DNA from: Phycisphaerales bacterium
GTDB taxonomy: Bacteria; Planctomycetota; Phycisphaerae; UBA1845; Fen-1342
NCBI GenBank assembly: GCA_016710275.1
Contig: JADJXS010000001.1
Coordinates: forward strand, 1,674,001-1,738,000
Direction of reading: 5' to 3'
Length of the DNA stretch: 64,000 bases
Shown: in pieces, positions 1-8,541 of the stretch
Numbering within the stretch: position 1 is the stretch's first letter
Layout: every line of letters starts with the position of its first letter
The notes under the pieces: generated by a model
What the model saw: only the letters and a program-made list of their open reading frames with translations
What the model was told of the DNA's origin: nothing
Database searches by the model: none
Position numbers and translations under genes: made by a program

Positions 1-989
1 TCCTTCGTGAGCTGCAGGTCGCGGTGATAGCTCGACGGCAGCTTGGCGATGATCCACTCCAGCTCCGCCGGCCGCGCGCGCAGCCGCGCCGCGCGGGCGC
101 GCAGCAACTCGACCACATCCGGGTTGCGCTTCTGCGGCATGATCGAAGAGCCGGTCGTGAGTGACTCCGGCAGGGAGAGGAATCCGTACTCCGGCGCGGA
201 ATAGAGCAGCGCGTCCCATGCGAATTTTTCGACCACAGCGCCGCAGTCCGCCGCCAGGCGCGCCGCCAGCAATTCAAATCGCCCGCGGCGATTCTGTACG
301 TCCGGCGCGCTGCGCTGCACGCGCGAGAAGCCCAGCAGCGCCGCCGTGAACCCCCGGTCCAGCGGCAGCGCCACGCCGAAACCCGCCCCCGTCCCCAGCG
401 GGCAGGTGTCGAGCCGTCGCAGCACGTCCAGCGCGGCGGAGAGCTCGTCCAGCAGTGCTTCGGCATGGGCGGCCAGCCATTGGCCGATGCTCGACGGCAT
501 GGCCGGCTGCATGTGCGTATAGCCCGGCAGCGGAATCGCACCGTCCGCGTCAATACGCGCCAGAATCGCATCGATGAGCGATGAAACCCGCTCGTGGACG
601 CGCAGTACCTCGCTTCGCAGGTATAGGCGCATGGCGGCCGCCACCTGGTCATTTCGCGATCGGCCGGCATGGATCCGCCGGCCGGCGTCGCCGAGCGCGG
701 CGGTCAGCGCCGCCTCGATGGCGGTATGTCCGTCCTCCTGTTCCGGAGAGATTGTGAATCGGCCGGCGAGCGCCGCCGCGTGAATTTCGCGTAGTCCGGA
801 AAGGAGGGCGGTCAGATCAGAGGCGCTGAGCAGGCCGGCCTTGTGCAGCGTACGGGCGTGAGCGGCGGATGCGATGCAGTCGTGAGGGACGAGGGCTAGA
901 TCGAGGGTCGGGTCGTCGCCGACGGTGAAGGAATGGACCAGCGCATCGAGCGGCGCCCCCTTGTCCCACAGCCGGATCGGCGCTGTCAT
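1..989 (-). CDS. argH: Argininosuccinate lyase, C-terminus cut by window edge
   Basis: This enzyme splits argininosuccinate into arginine and fumarate, the last step of arginine synthesis in the cytoplasm. The gene reads from an ATG at 989 (MTAPIRLWDK) to the left edge, giving about 329 residues of a family that is usually 450-470 long. Visible family signatures are the N-terminal active-site stretch with AGRSRNDQVA, the YTHMQPAMP segment, and the fumarase/aspartase signature GSSIMPQKRNP near the edge. The C-terminal domain lies outside the window. It is monocistronic as far as can be seen, with the MCE-protein gene 97 bases upstream on the same strand. No other arginine genes are present. 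Confidence 0.95.
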   Translation of the reverse strand, partial: MTAPIRLWDKGAPLDALVHSFTVGDDPTLDLALVPHDCIASAAHARTLHKAGLLSASDLTALLSGLREIHAAALAGRFTISPEQEDGHTAIEAALTAALGDAGRRIHAGRSRNDQVAAAMRLYLRSEVLRVHERVSSLIDAILARIDADGAIPLPGYTHMQPAMPSSIGQWLAAHAEALLDELSAALDVLRRLDTCPLGTGAGFGVALPLDRGFTAALLGFSRVQRSAPDVQNRRGRFELLAARLAADCGAVVEKFAWDALLYSAPEYGFLSLPESLTTGSSIMPQKRNPDVVELLRARAARLRARPAELEWIIAKLPSSYHRDLQLTK

Positions 990-1085
990 GGCTGCGACAC
1001 TCCCGCTATTTCGCGACGAAATGCGCCAAATGGCGTTGAAATGCGCACCAGTGCGCAATCGTGCGCCGGAACGCATCGGTTTCCG

Positions 1086-2159
1086 TCAGAATGCAACCCG
1101 GATCTTGCCCTGCTGCCAGTCCTTGACCAGCACGATCATTTCCTGCACCAGTTCGCCGAACCGGCCGAAGGAAAGCACCGCCGCCTCGTAGAGCCGGTCG
1201 TCGCGCACCAGCTTGCCGAGCGTGCCTTCGCCGCGGGCGATGACCTGCGCGGCTTCGGTGAGGAAGTCGAGCATGCGGGTGGCGCGCTCCAGCCCGTCGG
1301 TCGCGGCGCGCGAAACGCGGTTGAGCTGATCGTCGAAGTTCTTCAGGGAATTCTGGCCGGCGGCGAGCGTCGTCTTCAGGTCGGTCATTACCGTCTTGGC
1401 CTCCGCCGCGGCTGCGCGGAGGTCGGCGGCCAATGCACGGGCGTCGGTGCTGGCGGCGGCGAAGTTATCGACGGCCAGGCGGACGTTGCTCTGCGTCTGC
1501 GCGTCGCCGAGCACCGTATTGAAATGGGCCAGGGATGCATCCAGCCGGGCCATGGCGCTGGAGAGGTTGCCCTGCGGCCCGCCGATGCGATCCACGTCCG
1601 TGGGTGCGCGGCGCTGCATGAGTTCGTGCATGTCGCGGAGCACGGGGGTGAGGGCGTCTGCGGCGGTGCCGATCTGCGTGGCGGTCAGCTCCAGCGAGTT
1701 GACCACTTTGGACGGGAAAACAGATTCCATCGCGGACGCCATCGTTCCGGGAATGGTGGCGCCCGGTTCCAGCGCCGGGCCGTCCAGCGGTCCCGGTATC
1801 AAGGCGATGGGCGGACGGCCCATTCCGAATCCGGGAGCGACGGTTTCTGCGCGGGTGCCCTCGGGGACGCGATAGCGGCGGTTGATCATGAGCGTGACGT
1901 TGACGCCGTCGCCGAAGCGGGCGGGGTCGAGGAAGCCGATCTCGTGCACGCGGCCGATGATCTGCCCATAGACCGTCACGGTGGTGCCGGTGCGGACGCC
2001 CTCGGCCGTACGAAACCGGACGACGATCGGATAGCTGTCGCCGCGGACCAGCCAGGTCGGCCCGCGTCCGAAGAGCAGCACCAGCGCGCACAGGGCGCCC
2101 AATCCGACCAGTACGAACGCCCCGACCAGCACGTTCCGTCGCGCTTCCATCGATCGCAC
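1086..2159 (-). CDS. MlaD-family (MCE domain) envelope lipid-transport protein
   Basis: The 357-residue protein has one N-terminal transmembrane helix (about residues 9-30, rich in Val, Leu, Gly and Ala), followed by an MCE/MlaD domain around residues 40-120. That domain carries the typical pattern of VRFRTAEGVRTGTTVTVYG followed by G-x-V-x-x-I. A long C-terminal helical region (about 150-357) is predicted to be coiled coil. MCE proteins bind phospholipid in the periplasm and work with an MlaE permease and MlaF ATPase; neither partner is adjacent, so the protein is an orphan here. An in-frame ATG at 2150 (MEARRNV) is an alternative start. The protein is anchored in the inner membrane and projects outward (inference from the family). 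Confidence 0.85.
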   Translation of the reverse strand: MRSMEARRNVLVGAFVLVGLGALCALVLLFGRGPTWLVRGDSYPIVVRFRTAEGVRTGTTVTVYGQIIGRVHEIGFLDPARFGDGVNVTLMINRRYRVPEGTRAETVAPGFGMGRPPIALIPGPLDGPALEPGATIPGTMASAMESVFPSKVVNSLELTATQIGTAADALTPVLRDMHELMQRRAPTDVDRIGGPQGNLSSAMARLDASLAHFNTVLGDAQTQSNVRLAVDNFAAASTDARALAADLRAAAAEAKTVMTDLKTTLAAGQNSLKNFDDQLNRVSRAATDGLERATRMLDFLTEAAQVIARGEGTLGKLVRDDRLYEAAVLSFGRFGELVQEMIVLVKDWQQGKIRVAF

Positions 2160-2250
2160 TCCCGCTTTGGCCGCCGCCGTCGTGTCGCGGCCTGCGGGGA
2201 ATGGTACCCACGTCCGTGCCGCCCCGCGACGCCCTGTTTCGCTTGCCGCG

Positions 2251-2279
2251 TTGTCGGCGGGCGGGGTGCTGCGTACACT
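2251..2279 (+). promoter_or_regulatory. Sigma70-like promoter for the receiver gene
   Basis: The -35 box TTGTCG (2251-2256) and the -10 box TACACT (2274-2279) are separated by 17 bases. They sit 31 bases before the GTG start at 2311, where AGGAG provides the ribosome binding site. Confidence 0.5.
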
Positions 2280-2310
2280 CTCTGTTGGAGCCGAAGAACA
2301 GGAGCCGGCC

Positions 2311-2694
2311 GTGGCAGAGCCTTACGACGGCAAGAAGATACTCATCGTCGATGACGATCCCGACATTTTGACGGCAATCCGGGCCGGCCTGGCCGATTCC
2401 GGCGCGACCATCGAGACGGCCAGCGACGGCGGTTCGGCGGTCACGCTGGCGGAACAGCACAATCCCGACCTGGTGATTCTGGACATCATGCTGCCGCAGA
2501 AGAGCGGGTTCCTGGTGCTGGAGAAGCTGCGCCAGGGCAAGCCGCGCACGGCCAAGCCGCGGGTCATCATGATCACCGGCAACCAGGGCAAACGGCACAA
2601 GCAGTACGCCGAATCGCTGGGGGTCGATGCCTACCTCAACAAGCCGTTCCGCATGGACGCGCTGCTGGATGCCACGGCGAAGCTGCTGAAGTGA
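2311..2694 (+). CDS. Stand-alone response regulator receiver protein
   Basis: The 127-residue protein is a single CheY-like receiver domain with no output domain. The acidic pair is D14/D15, the phosphoacceptor is D58 (LVILDIMLPQKSGF), the switch threonine is T89 and the invariant lysine is K111 (YLNKPF). The start is taken as the GTG at 2311 because AGGAG lies 6 bases upstream and the receiver fold begins directly afterwards; a longer reading frame from 2167 adds only low-complexity sequence. The stop codon overlaps the next gene as GTGA, so the two are probably translationally coupled. No histidine kinase is nearby, so the phosphodonor is unknown. Confidence 0.9.
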   Translation: MAEPYDGKKILIVDDDPDILTAIRAGLADSGATIETASDGGSAVTLAEQHNPDLVILDIMLPQKSGFLVLEKLRQGKPRTAKPRVIMITGNQGKRHKQYAESLGVDAYLNKPFRMDALLDATAKLLK

Positions 2695-3458
2695 AGCCCG
2701 CCCGCTCCCTGGCCTGCCGATTGGCGTCCTATCCGCTGGCGTTCAAGCCGGCGCTGGAGCAGGCCGCGCAGGACGGCTTTTCAGCCGTCGTTGCGGACGC
2801 CACCCGCCCTGACTTTCACCCGCATGAATTCGGCGCCAGCGCCCGCCGGCACCTGCTGCGCTATCTGCGCGACCTCGGCACGCCGCTGGTGCAACTGGCG
2901 GCCGAGCATAGCGGAACGGGGTTGGCGGACCCGGCCCGGGCGGATTCGCGGCTCGCTGAGTTGATGAGTGTGATGGAACTTGCGCGCGGGCTGGGCGCCC
3001 CCGGCGTCACGACGCGCATCAGCGGCTTCGGGGATGCGCGGCGCGGCACGCTCGCACGCGACGTGCTGGGCGCGGTTGCCAGGGCGGCGGATTCGCACGG
3101 CGTGTCGGTTTCGGTGGCTGCGGATCCCGCAGAGGCGGGTGCGTTGCTCGATGCGCTTCGGGAGCTGGATTGTCCGTGGCTGCGGATCGGACTGGATACG
3201 GCGGGCGGCGCCCCGCCGGACGCGGCGGTTGTGGAGCGTGCCGGGCTGCTGGATGTTCGGGATGTGAGAATTCGGGGGGAGCGGGTGGAGGAGACGGAAT
3301 TCGGCTCGGGGGATGTGGATTTTTCCGCGTGGATGGCGGCGCTGGAGTCGAGCGGGTTCGCCGGCGTGCTGGCGGTGCGGCGCGATGCGCCGGGAAGCGT
3401 TGACGCGATGCGCCGCGGCCGCGAATATGTCGCCTCGCTGCTGAGGCCCGGCGGCTGA
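2691..3458 (+). CDS. TIM-barrel sugar isomerase/epimerase-like protein
   Basis: The 255-residue protein begins with a GTG that overlaps the stop of the receiver gene by four bases. The sequence resembles the xylose isomerase-like TIM-barrel family (sugar phosphate isomerase/epimerase): alternating short strands and helices, an early LASYPLAF-type strand, a central region with VTTRISGFGD, and a late strand with LRIGLDTAGG. The family usually coordinates a divalent metal through Glu, Asp and His residues, but these are not clearly conserved here. Substrate and activity therefore remain unassigned and the protein may be degenerate. Coupling to a receiver protein suggests joint expression, not a known pathway. 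Confidence 0.6.
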   Translation: MKPARSLACRLASYPLAFKPALEQAAQDGFSAVVADATRPDFHPHEFGASARRHLLRYLRDLGTPLVQLAAEHSGTGLADPARADSRLAELMSVMELARGLGAPGVTTRISGFGDARRGTLARDVLGAVARAADSHGVSVSVAADPAEAGALLDALRELDCPWLRIGLDTAGGAPPDAAVVERAGLLDVRDVRIRGERVEETEFGSGDVDFSAWMAALESSGFAGVLAVRRDAPGSVDAMRRGREYVASLLRPGG

Positions 3459-3522
3459 CAGCCATCGGGCGGATCGCGCCGCTTCATGTTCGGACAGGCA
3501 CCTGTCGATGGGAGTTGCCTCT

Positions 3523-4404
3523 ATGCCCCGATTGCTCATGCCCCTGATCTTGTTTTCCGCCGCTCTCGCGGTCGCACAGGACGCACCGCCTCCCGCGCCG
3601 CCGGCGGAACCTGCGACAGCCGTCGCCCCTACAGAGCCGGGGCCGCCGCCCGAGACCGTGACCGGACCGCTGCGCGCGGAGTTGACCGGAATGGCGGAGA
3701 CCCGCCGCTGGTTCCGCGAACCGCCCAAGACCGGGGGCGAGTCGGAAGTGATGCTGCAGATGCGCCTCAGCGGCGACCGGCTCAGCGACATCGCCCGTGC
3801 CGGGCGGCCGCTGTTCGACGTGGCCGTGGACGACACCGGGCACTCGATGCTGCGACCCGAGGGCTATACCGATCGCGAGAAGACGGAGACGTTTCGGATT
3901 CGCTCCACCCCGGAATCGCTGCGCGAGCGGGGATTGACCATGAGTGCGCGACTGTTGGCGGCCAGTCGGGGAGCGAAGACGGCCACGCTGCGCGGCTCGA
4001 TGCGGATCATCCGGGCGGCGGGGCCCTCCGAGGATGTGGTGATCGAGGGGCCGACGGCGTTTCGCGGGAAGCGGGTGGAGCACCCGCGGCTGGCGGAGAT
4101 GGACATCGAGATTGTCATCGTGGCGAATGAGAAAGTGCCGACGATTCCGCCGGGGCAGTTTGCGCTGGCCGTGCAGATGGGCAAGAACATGGAGCGTGTG
4201 AAGGGGCTGGAGTTCCATGACCCCTGGCTGGCCCGGTTGCGGATGAACCCGCGCAACATGCAGACCAGCGACGGAGAGGCCGTCGCGGTGTACACCTTCC
4301 CCGATCCGGCAACGCTGGAAAACTCGCTGATGGTCGTGGAGGTGTGGCCGCAGGTGGAGGATTTCCTGCTGCCGATCGAAATGAAGGACATCCCGCTTCC
4401 GTGA
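3523..4404 (+). CDS. Exported protein of unknown function
   Basis: The protein is about 293 residues long and I do not recognise its family. An in-frame ATG at 3508 exists, but GGAG at 3511-3514 points to the ATG at 3523, which gives a clean signal peptide (MPRLLMPLILFSAALAVAQ). A Pro/Ala/Glu-rich linker follows at residues 20-50. The rest is a soluble domain with several beta-type segments (SEVMLQMRLSGDRL, DIEIVIVANEKV) and no cysteines, so it is probably periplasmic. No membrane segment follows the signal peptide. It stands between the TIM-barrel gene and the flippase gene, and the hairpin downstream probably ends its transcript. Confidence 0.7.
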   Translation: MPRLLMPLILFSAALAVAQDAPPPAPPAEPATAVAPTEPGPPPETVTGPLRAELTGMAETRRWFREPPKTGGESEVMLQMRLSGDRLSDIARAGRPLFDVAVDDTGHSMLRPEGYTDREKTETFRIRSTPESLRERGLTMSARLLAASRGAKTATLRGSMRIIRAAGPSEDVVIEGPTAFRGKRVEHPRLAEMDIEIVIVANEKVPTIPPGQFALAVQMGKNMERVKGLEFHDPWLARLRMNPRNMQTSDGEAVAVYTFPDPATLENSLMVVEVWPQVEDFLLPIEMKDIPLP

Positions 4405-4495
4405 CGGGCGAGCGGCCGCGCAATTCCGGCCGGCTTCGCCGCGATCCGTCAAGGCGCTGCGCGGCGCTAGCGATAATGCCACTGAACCGCCACGG

Positions 4496-4524
4496 CCCCA
4501 CCCTTCGCAGCGCGGAGGGTGGGG
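4496..4524 (+). terminator. Hairpin terminator after the exported-protein gene
   Basis: CCCCACCCT (4496-4504) and AGGGTGGGG (4516-4524) form a perfect 9-bp stem with an 11-base loop, followed by TCTTCCTT. The T tract is weak. The hairpin lies 20 bases upstream of the flippase start, so it could also act as a leader attenuator. Confidence 0.5.
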
Positions 4525-4543
4525 TCTTCCTTCGGATGCCGTC

Positions 4544-5908
4544 ATGAGCGAGGCCGACCCACCCGCTTCCGCGCCATCGGCCAGTGCGGCCGCACCGGGG
4601 CGCTCGCTGAAGCGCAACATTGTTCATGCGCTGATCGGCAACGGGGTCTACAACGTCTGCCGGTTTCTGGTCGTGGTGCTGCTGGCGAAGCTGGCCAGCG
4701 CCGACGTATTGGGGCAGTACAACTACGCCAACGCGCTGATCTCGCCGGTGATTCTGTTCTTCACTTTCAACATGCGCGCCGCGATGGTGGCGGACGCCTA
4801 CAACCGCGTGACCTTCGGCTCGTGGAAGACGACGCGCGACCTGGGGTTGCTGGCGTCGCTGGTGGTGGTGGCGGGGATGTGCGCGTGGAAGTGGTTCGAC
4901 GGCGCTTCGACGGCGCTGCTGCTGATCATCGCATTCCTGGCGCTGGGTAAGGTCTTCAACCAGGCTTCCGAGCTGTGCTGGGCGATGTACCTGAAGCGCG
5001 AGCGGCTGGACCGCGTCGCGTGGTCGAATGTGTGGATCGGCGTGACGATGCTCGTGCCGTTCTGCATCACGGCGCCGATTTACTTCGTGCTGGTCTCCAA
5101 CGGCACGCTGCCCGAGGAGCGCTACGCCGATGGCGCGGCGTGGGCGGCGTTGGGCGGCGCGGTGGGGGCGCTGGCGGTGTACCTCGTGTACGACCGGCCC
5201 AGCGTGCGCGGCGCGCCGGATTGCGACCCGGCCTGGACGTGGGCCAGCGTCGGCAGCGTGTTTGTGCAGGTGCTGCCGCTGGGCATTGTGATGCTGATCA
5301 TCAACCTGTGCGACAGCGTGCCGCGCCTGATCATGGAACATCGCACCGGCAGCACGACGGCGCTGGGGTACTTCAGCGCATTGGCGTACATCGCCATGAC
5401 GGCGAACCTGCTGCTGATCCAGGTGGGTATCGCGTCGGCGAACCGGCTGGCGCAGCATTACAACCGCAACTTCCGGCTCTTTCTGCGGCTGGCTGCGAAG
5501 CTGACCGGGCTGGCGCTGGCGCTGGGCGCAGTCGTGATGCTCGGAACGCTGCTGCTGGGGCGCTGGTTGCTGGCGGTAGTGCTGCGGCCGGACTATGCGG
5601 AGTATTACCCCGAGTTCGTGATCGTGGTCGGATCGCAGTGTCTGGGGCTGCTCATCAGCATCCTGGGCATCACGTCGACGCAGATGAAGCTCTATTGGGT
5701 TCAGGTTTCCATTCATGCCACGGTGCTGATCGCGACGGCGGCGGCGGCCTGGTGGCTGATCACGCCGGAAGCGCCGGTGCGCGGCGCGGCGTGGACGTTC
5801 CTGATCCGGGCTATTGCACAGGTGCTGCTGTACGCGGCGTGCATGGGGTGGGCGATTCAGCGTCGTCGGCGCGAGCTGGCGGCGGCGGCCGACTCACAGG
5901 CGGTGTAA
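4544..5908 (+). CDS. Polysaccharide/lipid-linked oligosaccharide flippase (Wzx/MATE-like)
   Basis: The 454-residue polytopic membrane protein has roughly 12 hydrophobic segments. It opens with a short soluble Ala/Pro tail and then the first helix pair beginning NIVHALIGNGVYNVCRFLVVVLL, where the Gln/Tyr/Asn-rich GQYNYANALIS loop is typical of oligosaccharide flippases. Such proteins move undecaprenyl-linked glycans from the inner to the outer face of the cytoplasmic membrane. It may serve the exopolysaccharide locus located 9 kb to the right, but it is not in that operon. The start is the ATG at 4544; no strong Shine-Dalgarno sequence precedes it. Confidence 0.75.
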   Translation: MSEADPPASAPSASAAAPGRSLKRNIVHALIGNGVYNVCRFLVVVLLAKLASADVLGQYNYANALISPVILFFTFNMRAAMVADAYNRVTFGSWKTTRDLGLLASLVVVAGMCAWKWFDGASTALLLIIAFLALGKVFNQASELCWAMYLKRERLDRVAWSNVWIGVTMLVPFCITAPIYFVLVSNGTLPEERYADGAAWAALGGAVGALAVYLVYDRPSVRGAPDCDPAWTWASVGSVFVQVLPLGIVMLIINLCDSVPRLIMEHRTGSTTALGYFSALAYIAMTANLLLIQVGIASANRLAQHYNRNFRLFLRLAAKLTGLALALGAVVMLGTLLLGRWLLAVVLRPDYAEYYPEFVIVVGSQCLGLLISILGITSTQMKLYWVQVSIHATVLIATAAAAWWLITPEAPVRGAAWTFLIRAIAQVLLYAACMGWAIQRRRRELAAAADSQAV

Positions 5909-5921
5909 CGGGCGGCCGCCA

Positions 5922-6758
5922 TTAGAGCGTGTCGAGGTCCACCTTCACGGCCGCGGCGCTGCCGATCTGCACCGTGACCACGCCGGTTGCGGGCGTGTCC
6001 TCGTCGAAGGTCACGGTCATGGTGCGGATGCCGTCGCCGGAAAGCGTGGCGGTTCCGGCCGATGGCCGCAGATTGCCGTTTGCCGAATAGCTGATGCGCA
6101 CGCTCGTGAGCGTCAGCGTCAGGGACACGTCTCCCTGTGTGCAAGTGCCGGAGAATGACTGAACCGTCGCCCGCTTCGCTTGCGGATCGTATGTGACAAT
6201 CCCCGTTCCGGTGGTGGCGACCTGCTCCGAACCGTCGGCAATGGCGAGGGTCCAGGCTCCGTTGACCGTCACATTGCCGCCGGCCAGCAAGAACGCGATC
6301 TCCGCCGTTCCGTCAAGGCTGCGCTCGTTGCAGCGGAGCGCGTTGAAATTGGCCGTAATGGACTGCGTCAGCGCGTTGTAAGTGCCGGTAGCCGCTCCGC
6401 CGCAGGTGTAGCCGCTGACGCCCAGTAGCGCGCAATCACCCGGAAAGACGGCCGATAGCGTGAAATTGACGCCGGTTGTGCCGGAAAGAGTCACTTCGGG
6501 GCAGGAGCCGAAGGTCACGTCGCGGCCTTGCGAGACGGAGCGCAGCGAGCCGTCGGACGAAATGCGCGCAGCGCCGTCCGTCGCCACGAACTGCAGCAGG
6601 CTCAGAGCCTGAGCCAGCGAGCGCGCGGAGGAGTTGGCGGCGTGGATGCCGGATTCCTCGGCGGCGGTGGGGGAGACGCCGCCGTTGCCTTGTTGTGGGC
6701 AGCCGCCGAGCGACAGGGAGAGCAGGACGAATGCGGCGGCGAAGGCGACGAACTTCAT
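5922..6758 (-). CDS. Lipoprotein of unknown function
   Basis: The predicted lipoprotein is 278 residues long. The ATG at 6758 is preceded by GGGAG and starts a signal sequence MKFVAFAAAFVLLSLSLGGC with the lipobox LGGC; reading the frame back to 6827 would bury it. The mature part is Thr/Ser/Gly-rich with alternating beta-strand patterns and four spaced cysteines (FGSCPEVT, GDCALLG, GYTCGG, LRCNER), suggesting a disulphide-bonded beta-sandwich outside the cytoplasm. I recognise no family. It converges on the flippase gene with a 13-base gap. Confidence 0.7.
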   Translation of the reverse strand: MKFVAFAAAFVLLSLSLGGCPQQGNGGVSPTAAEESGIHAANSSARSLAQALSLLQFVATDGAARISSDGSLRSVSQGRDVTFGSCPEVTLSGTTGVNFTLSAVFPGDCALLGVSGYTCGGAATGTYNALTQSITANFNALRCNERSLDGTAEIAFLLAGGNVTVNGAWTLAIADGSEQVATTGTGIVTYDPQAKRATVQSFSGTCTQGDVSLTLTLTSVRISYSANGNLRPSAGTATLSGDGIRTMTVTFDEDTPATGVVTVQIGSAAAVKVDLDTL

Positions 6759-6865
6759 GGAGTGCTCCCAAGAGTGCAGGCCGGGCCCGGTCGGGCGGGC
6801 GCGATCCTGCGGGGAATATCGGCTCATTGGGCGTGCAGCTTTGGTAACTCGGCGATTCGGGGGAT

Positions 6866-7645
6866 TCAGCGGCCCTGTTCCGCTGCAAAGCCGTCGTTCC
6901 AGCGCCAGTCGCGCACCTGCGGCAGGTGGTCGTGAGCGGTCATTTCGAACCGCAGCGGCGTGATGGCGACATAGCGCTCGCGGATGGCGGCGAGGTCGGT
7001 GTCGGGGGTCCGGCAGTCCGGCAGCCGGCCGTCCAGCATGTAGAGCATCCGCCCGTCGCGATCCATCTGCTTGATGTAGCGGTCTTCCATCGGGGTCGTG
7101 CTCTGCGGGCAGACGCGCACGCCGCGCGGCCAGCCGGCATCGAGCGCAGGAATGTTGACGTTCAGGCAGGCGCCGGGATGCGGCCGGGCGGCGACGAAAT
7201 CCAGGAAGACGCGCCGCGCGATCTGCCCGGCGCGATGAAAGTCCACCACGTCGGACAACTCCAGTGAAACCGCCATGGCGGGCACACCGAAGAAGGCCCC
7301 TTCGACCGCACCGGCGACGGTGCCGCTATAGAGCACGTTGACGCCGGTGTTCGCGCCGGCGTTGATGCCGCTGAGCACGAAGTCCGGGCGGGTTTCCAGC
7401 AGTTCCATCATCGCCAGCTTGACGCAATCGGCGGGGCGGCCGCCGACGCTCCATCCGTGAAAGGCGTTGTTCACGTGGATGCGGTGCACCAGCAACGGCA
7501 CCTGTACGGTGATGGCGTGCCCCATGGCGGACTGCGTGGTCTCGGGCGCGACCACGTCCACGTGTCCCAGGTCGGCCACGGCGTGGTAGAGCGCTTCGAT
7601 TCCGGGTGCGAGGATGCCGTCATCATTGACAATCAGAATTCTCAT
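6866..7645 (-). CDS. surE: 5'/3'-nucleotidase SurE
   Basis: SurE removes phosphate from nucleoside 5'- and 3'-monophosphates and is linked to stationary-phase survival. The 259-residue protein starts at the ATG at 7645 (MRILIVNDDG). All expected metal and active-site residues are present: D8, D9, S39 (TTQSAMGHAI) and N95 (SGINAGANTG). The length agrees with the family (about 250-265). A longer frame reaching 7867 is an artefact that reads back across the promoter region and yebC. It is divergent from yebC, from which it is separated by 85 bases. Confidence 0.95.
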   Translation of the reverse strand: MRILIVNDDGILAPGIEALYHAVADLGHVDVVAPETTQSAMGHAITVQVPLLVHRIHVNNAFHGWSVGGRPADCVKLAMMELLETRPDFVLSGINAGANTGVNVLYSGTVAGAVEGAFFGVPAMAVSLELSDVVDFHRAGQIARRVFLDFVAARPHPGACLNVNIPALDAGWPRGVRVCPQSTTPMEDRYIKQMDRDGRMLYMLDGRLPDCRTPDTDLAAIRERYVAITPLRFEMTAHDHLPQVRDWRWNDGFAAEQGR

Positions 7646-7667
7646 GGGAGCCGGATTGTAGCAGCGC

Positions 7668-7696
7668 TTCACGAGCCGCGGGCGGATACCTACAAT
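7668..7696 (+). promoter_or_regulatory. Sigma70-like promoter for yebC
   Basis: TTCACG (7668-7673) and TACAAT (7691-7696) are separated by exactly 17 bases. The -10 box ends 34 bases before the yebC ATG. The -35 box lies in a 10-bp direct repeat GCGCTTCACG (7664-7673 and 7700-7709). A TACAAT also occurs on the opposite strand (7654-7659), close to surE. Confidence 0.6.
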
Positions 7697-7730
7697 GCGG
7701 CGCTTCACGGACCCTGATCGAAAGGCGGGC

Positions 7731-8483
7731 ATGGCCGGGCATTCACACTGGGCGCGGATCAAGCGGGCCAAGGCGGTGACCGACGCGCGCCGCGGGCGTG
7801 CATGGAGCAAGCTGGCGCGCGCGGTGATCGTGGCGGCGCGCATCGGGGGCGGCGACCCGGACGCCAACCTGGCGCTGCGCTACGCCATCGACGCAGCCCG
7901 CGACGGCAACATGCCGCGCGACACGATCGAGCGGGCGATCAAGAAGGGCACCGGCGAACTGGGGGCCGAGCAGTACGAGGAAGTGGTGTACGAGGGGTAT
8001 GGACCCGGCGGGGCGGCGGTCATGGCGCTGGCGCTGACCGACAACCGGCATCGCACGGCTCCCGAGATCAAGAAGATTTTCGAGATGAACGGGGGCAACA
8101 TCGCCGTTCCCAACGCGGTCGGCTGGAATTTCGCCCGGCGGGGGGTGTTTCGGGTGCCGACGGCCGCGGCGGATGAAGAGCGGATGATGGAGATCGCGCT
8201 GGCGCTGGGGGCGGATGACGTGTCGCAAGACGGTGACGAGTGGGAACTGCGCTGCGACCCGGCGCTGTTTGAGGCGGGTCGCAAGGCGATTGCCGACGCG
8301 GGGTTGAAGCCGTCCAGCTCGCAGATCGCATTGATTCCGGGAAGCACGGTACAACTGGAGGGGGAGCGTGCAGCGCAGATGGTGGCGCTGGTGGAGGCGC
8401 TGGAGGAGCACGACGACGTGCAGAACGTCTACAGCAATTTTGAAATTTCCGAGCAGGACATGCAGGCGCTGGCCGGCGAGTGA
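7731..8483 (+). CDS. yebC: YebC/PmpR-family protein (translation or transcription factor)
   Basis: The 250-residue protein begins MAGHSHWARIKRAK, a slight variant of the family hallmark MAGHSKWANIKHRK. The three-domain layout is intact: an N-terminal helical domain, the GYGPGG segment with the conserved YEGYGPGGAAVM motif near residue 87, and the C-terminal domain with NVYSNFEI. Members are cytoplasmic; older work calls them transcriptional regulators and later work links them to relief of ribosome stalling at proline stretches. The ATG at 7731 was chosen over an upstream in-frame ATG because it matches the family N-terminus. No ruvABC genes are adjacent. Confidence 0.95.
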   Translation: MAGHSHWARIKRAKAVTDARRGRAWSKLARAVIVAARIGGGDPDANLALRYAIDAARDGNMPRDTIERAIKKGTGELGAEQYEEVVYEGYGPGGAAVMALALTDNRHRTAPEIKKIFEMNGGNIAVPNAVGWNFARRGVFRVPTAAADEERMMEIALALGADDVSQDGDEWELRCDPALFEAGRKAIADAGLKPSSSQIALIPGSTVQLEGERAAQMVALVEALEEHDDVQNVYSNFEISEQDMQALAGE

Positions 8484-8541
8484 GCGCCGGTGTGCGGCCG
8501 GAAGCCGGGTTGTGAATGCGAATTGTCAGGAGCGCAGCGGG

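Noticed and set aside
933..2354. A 473-codon plus-strand frame opposite the MCE-protein gene
   Set aside because: The minus-strand protein has a membrane anchor and an MCE domain; the plus product is a His/Arg/Gly-rich shadow.
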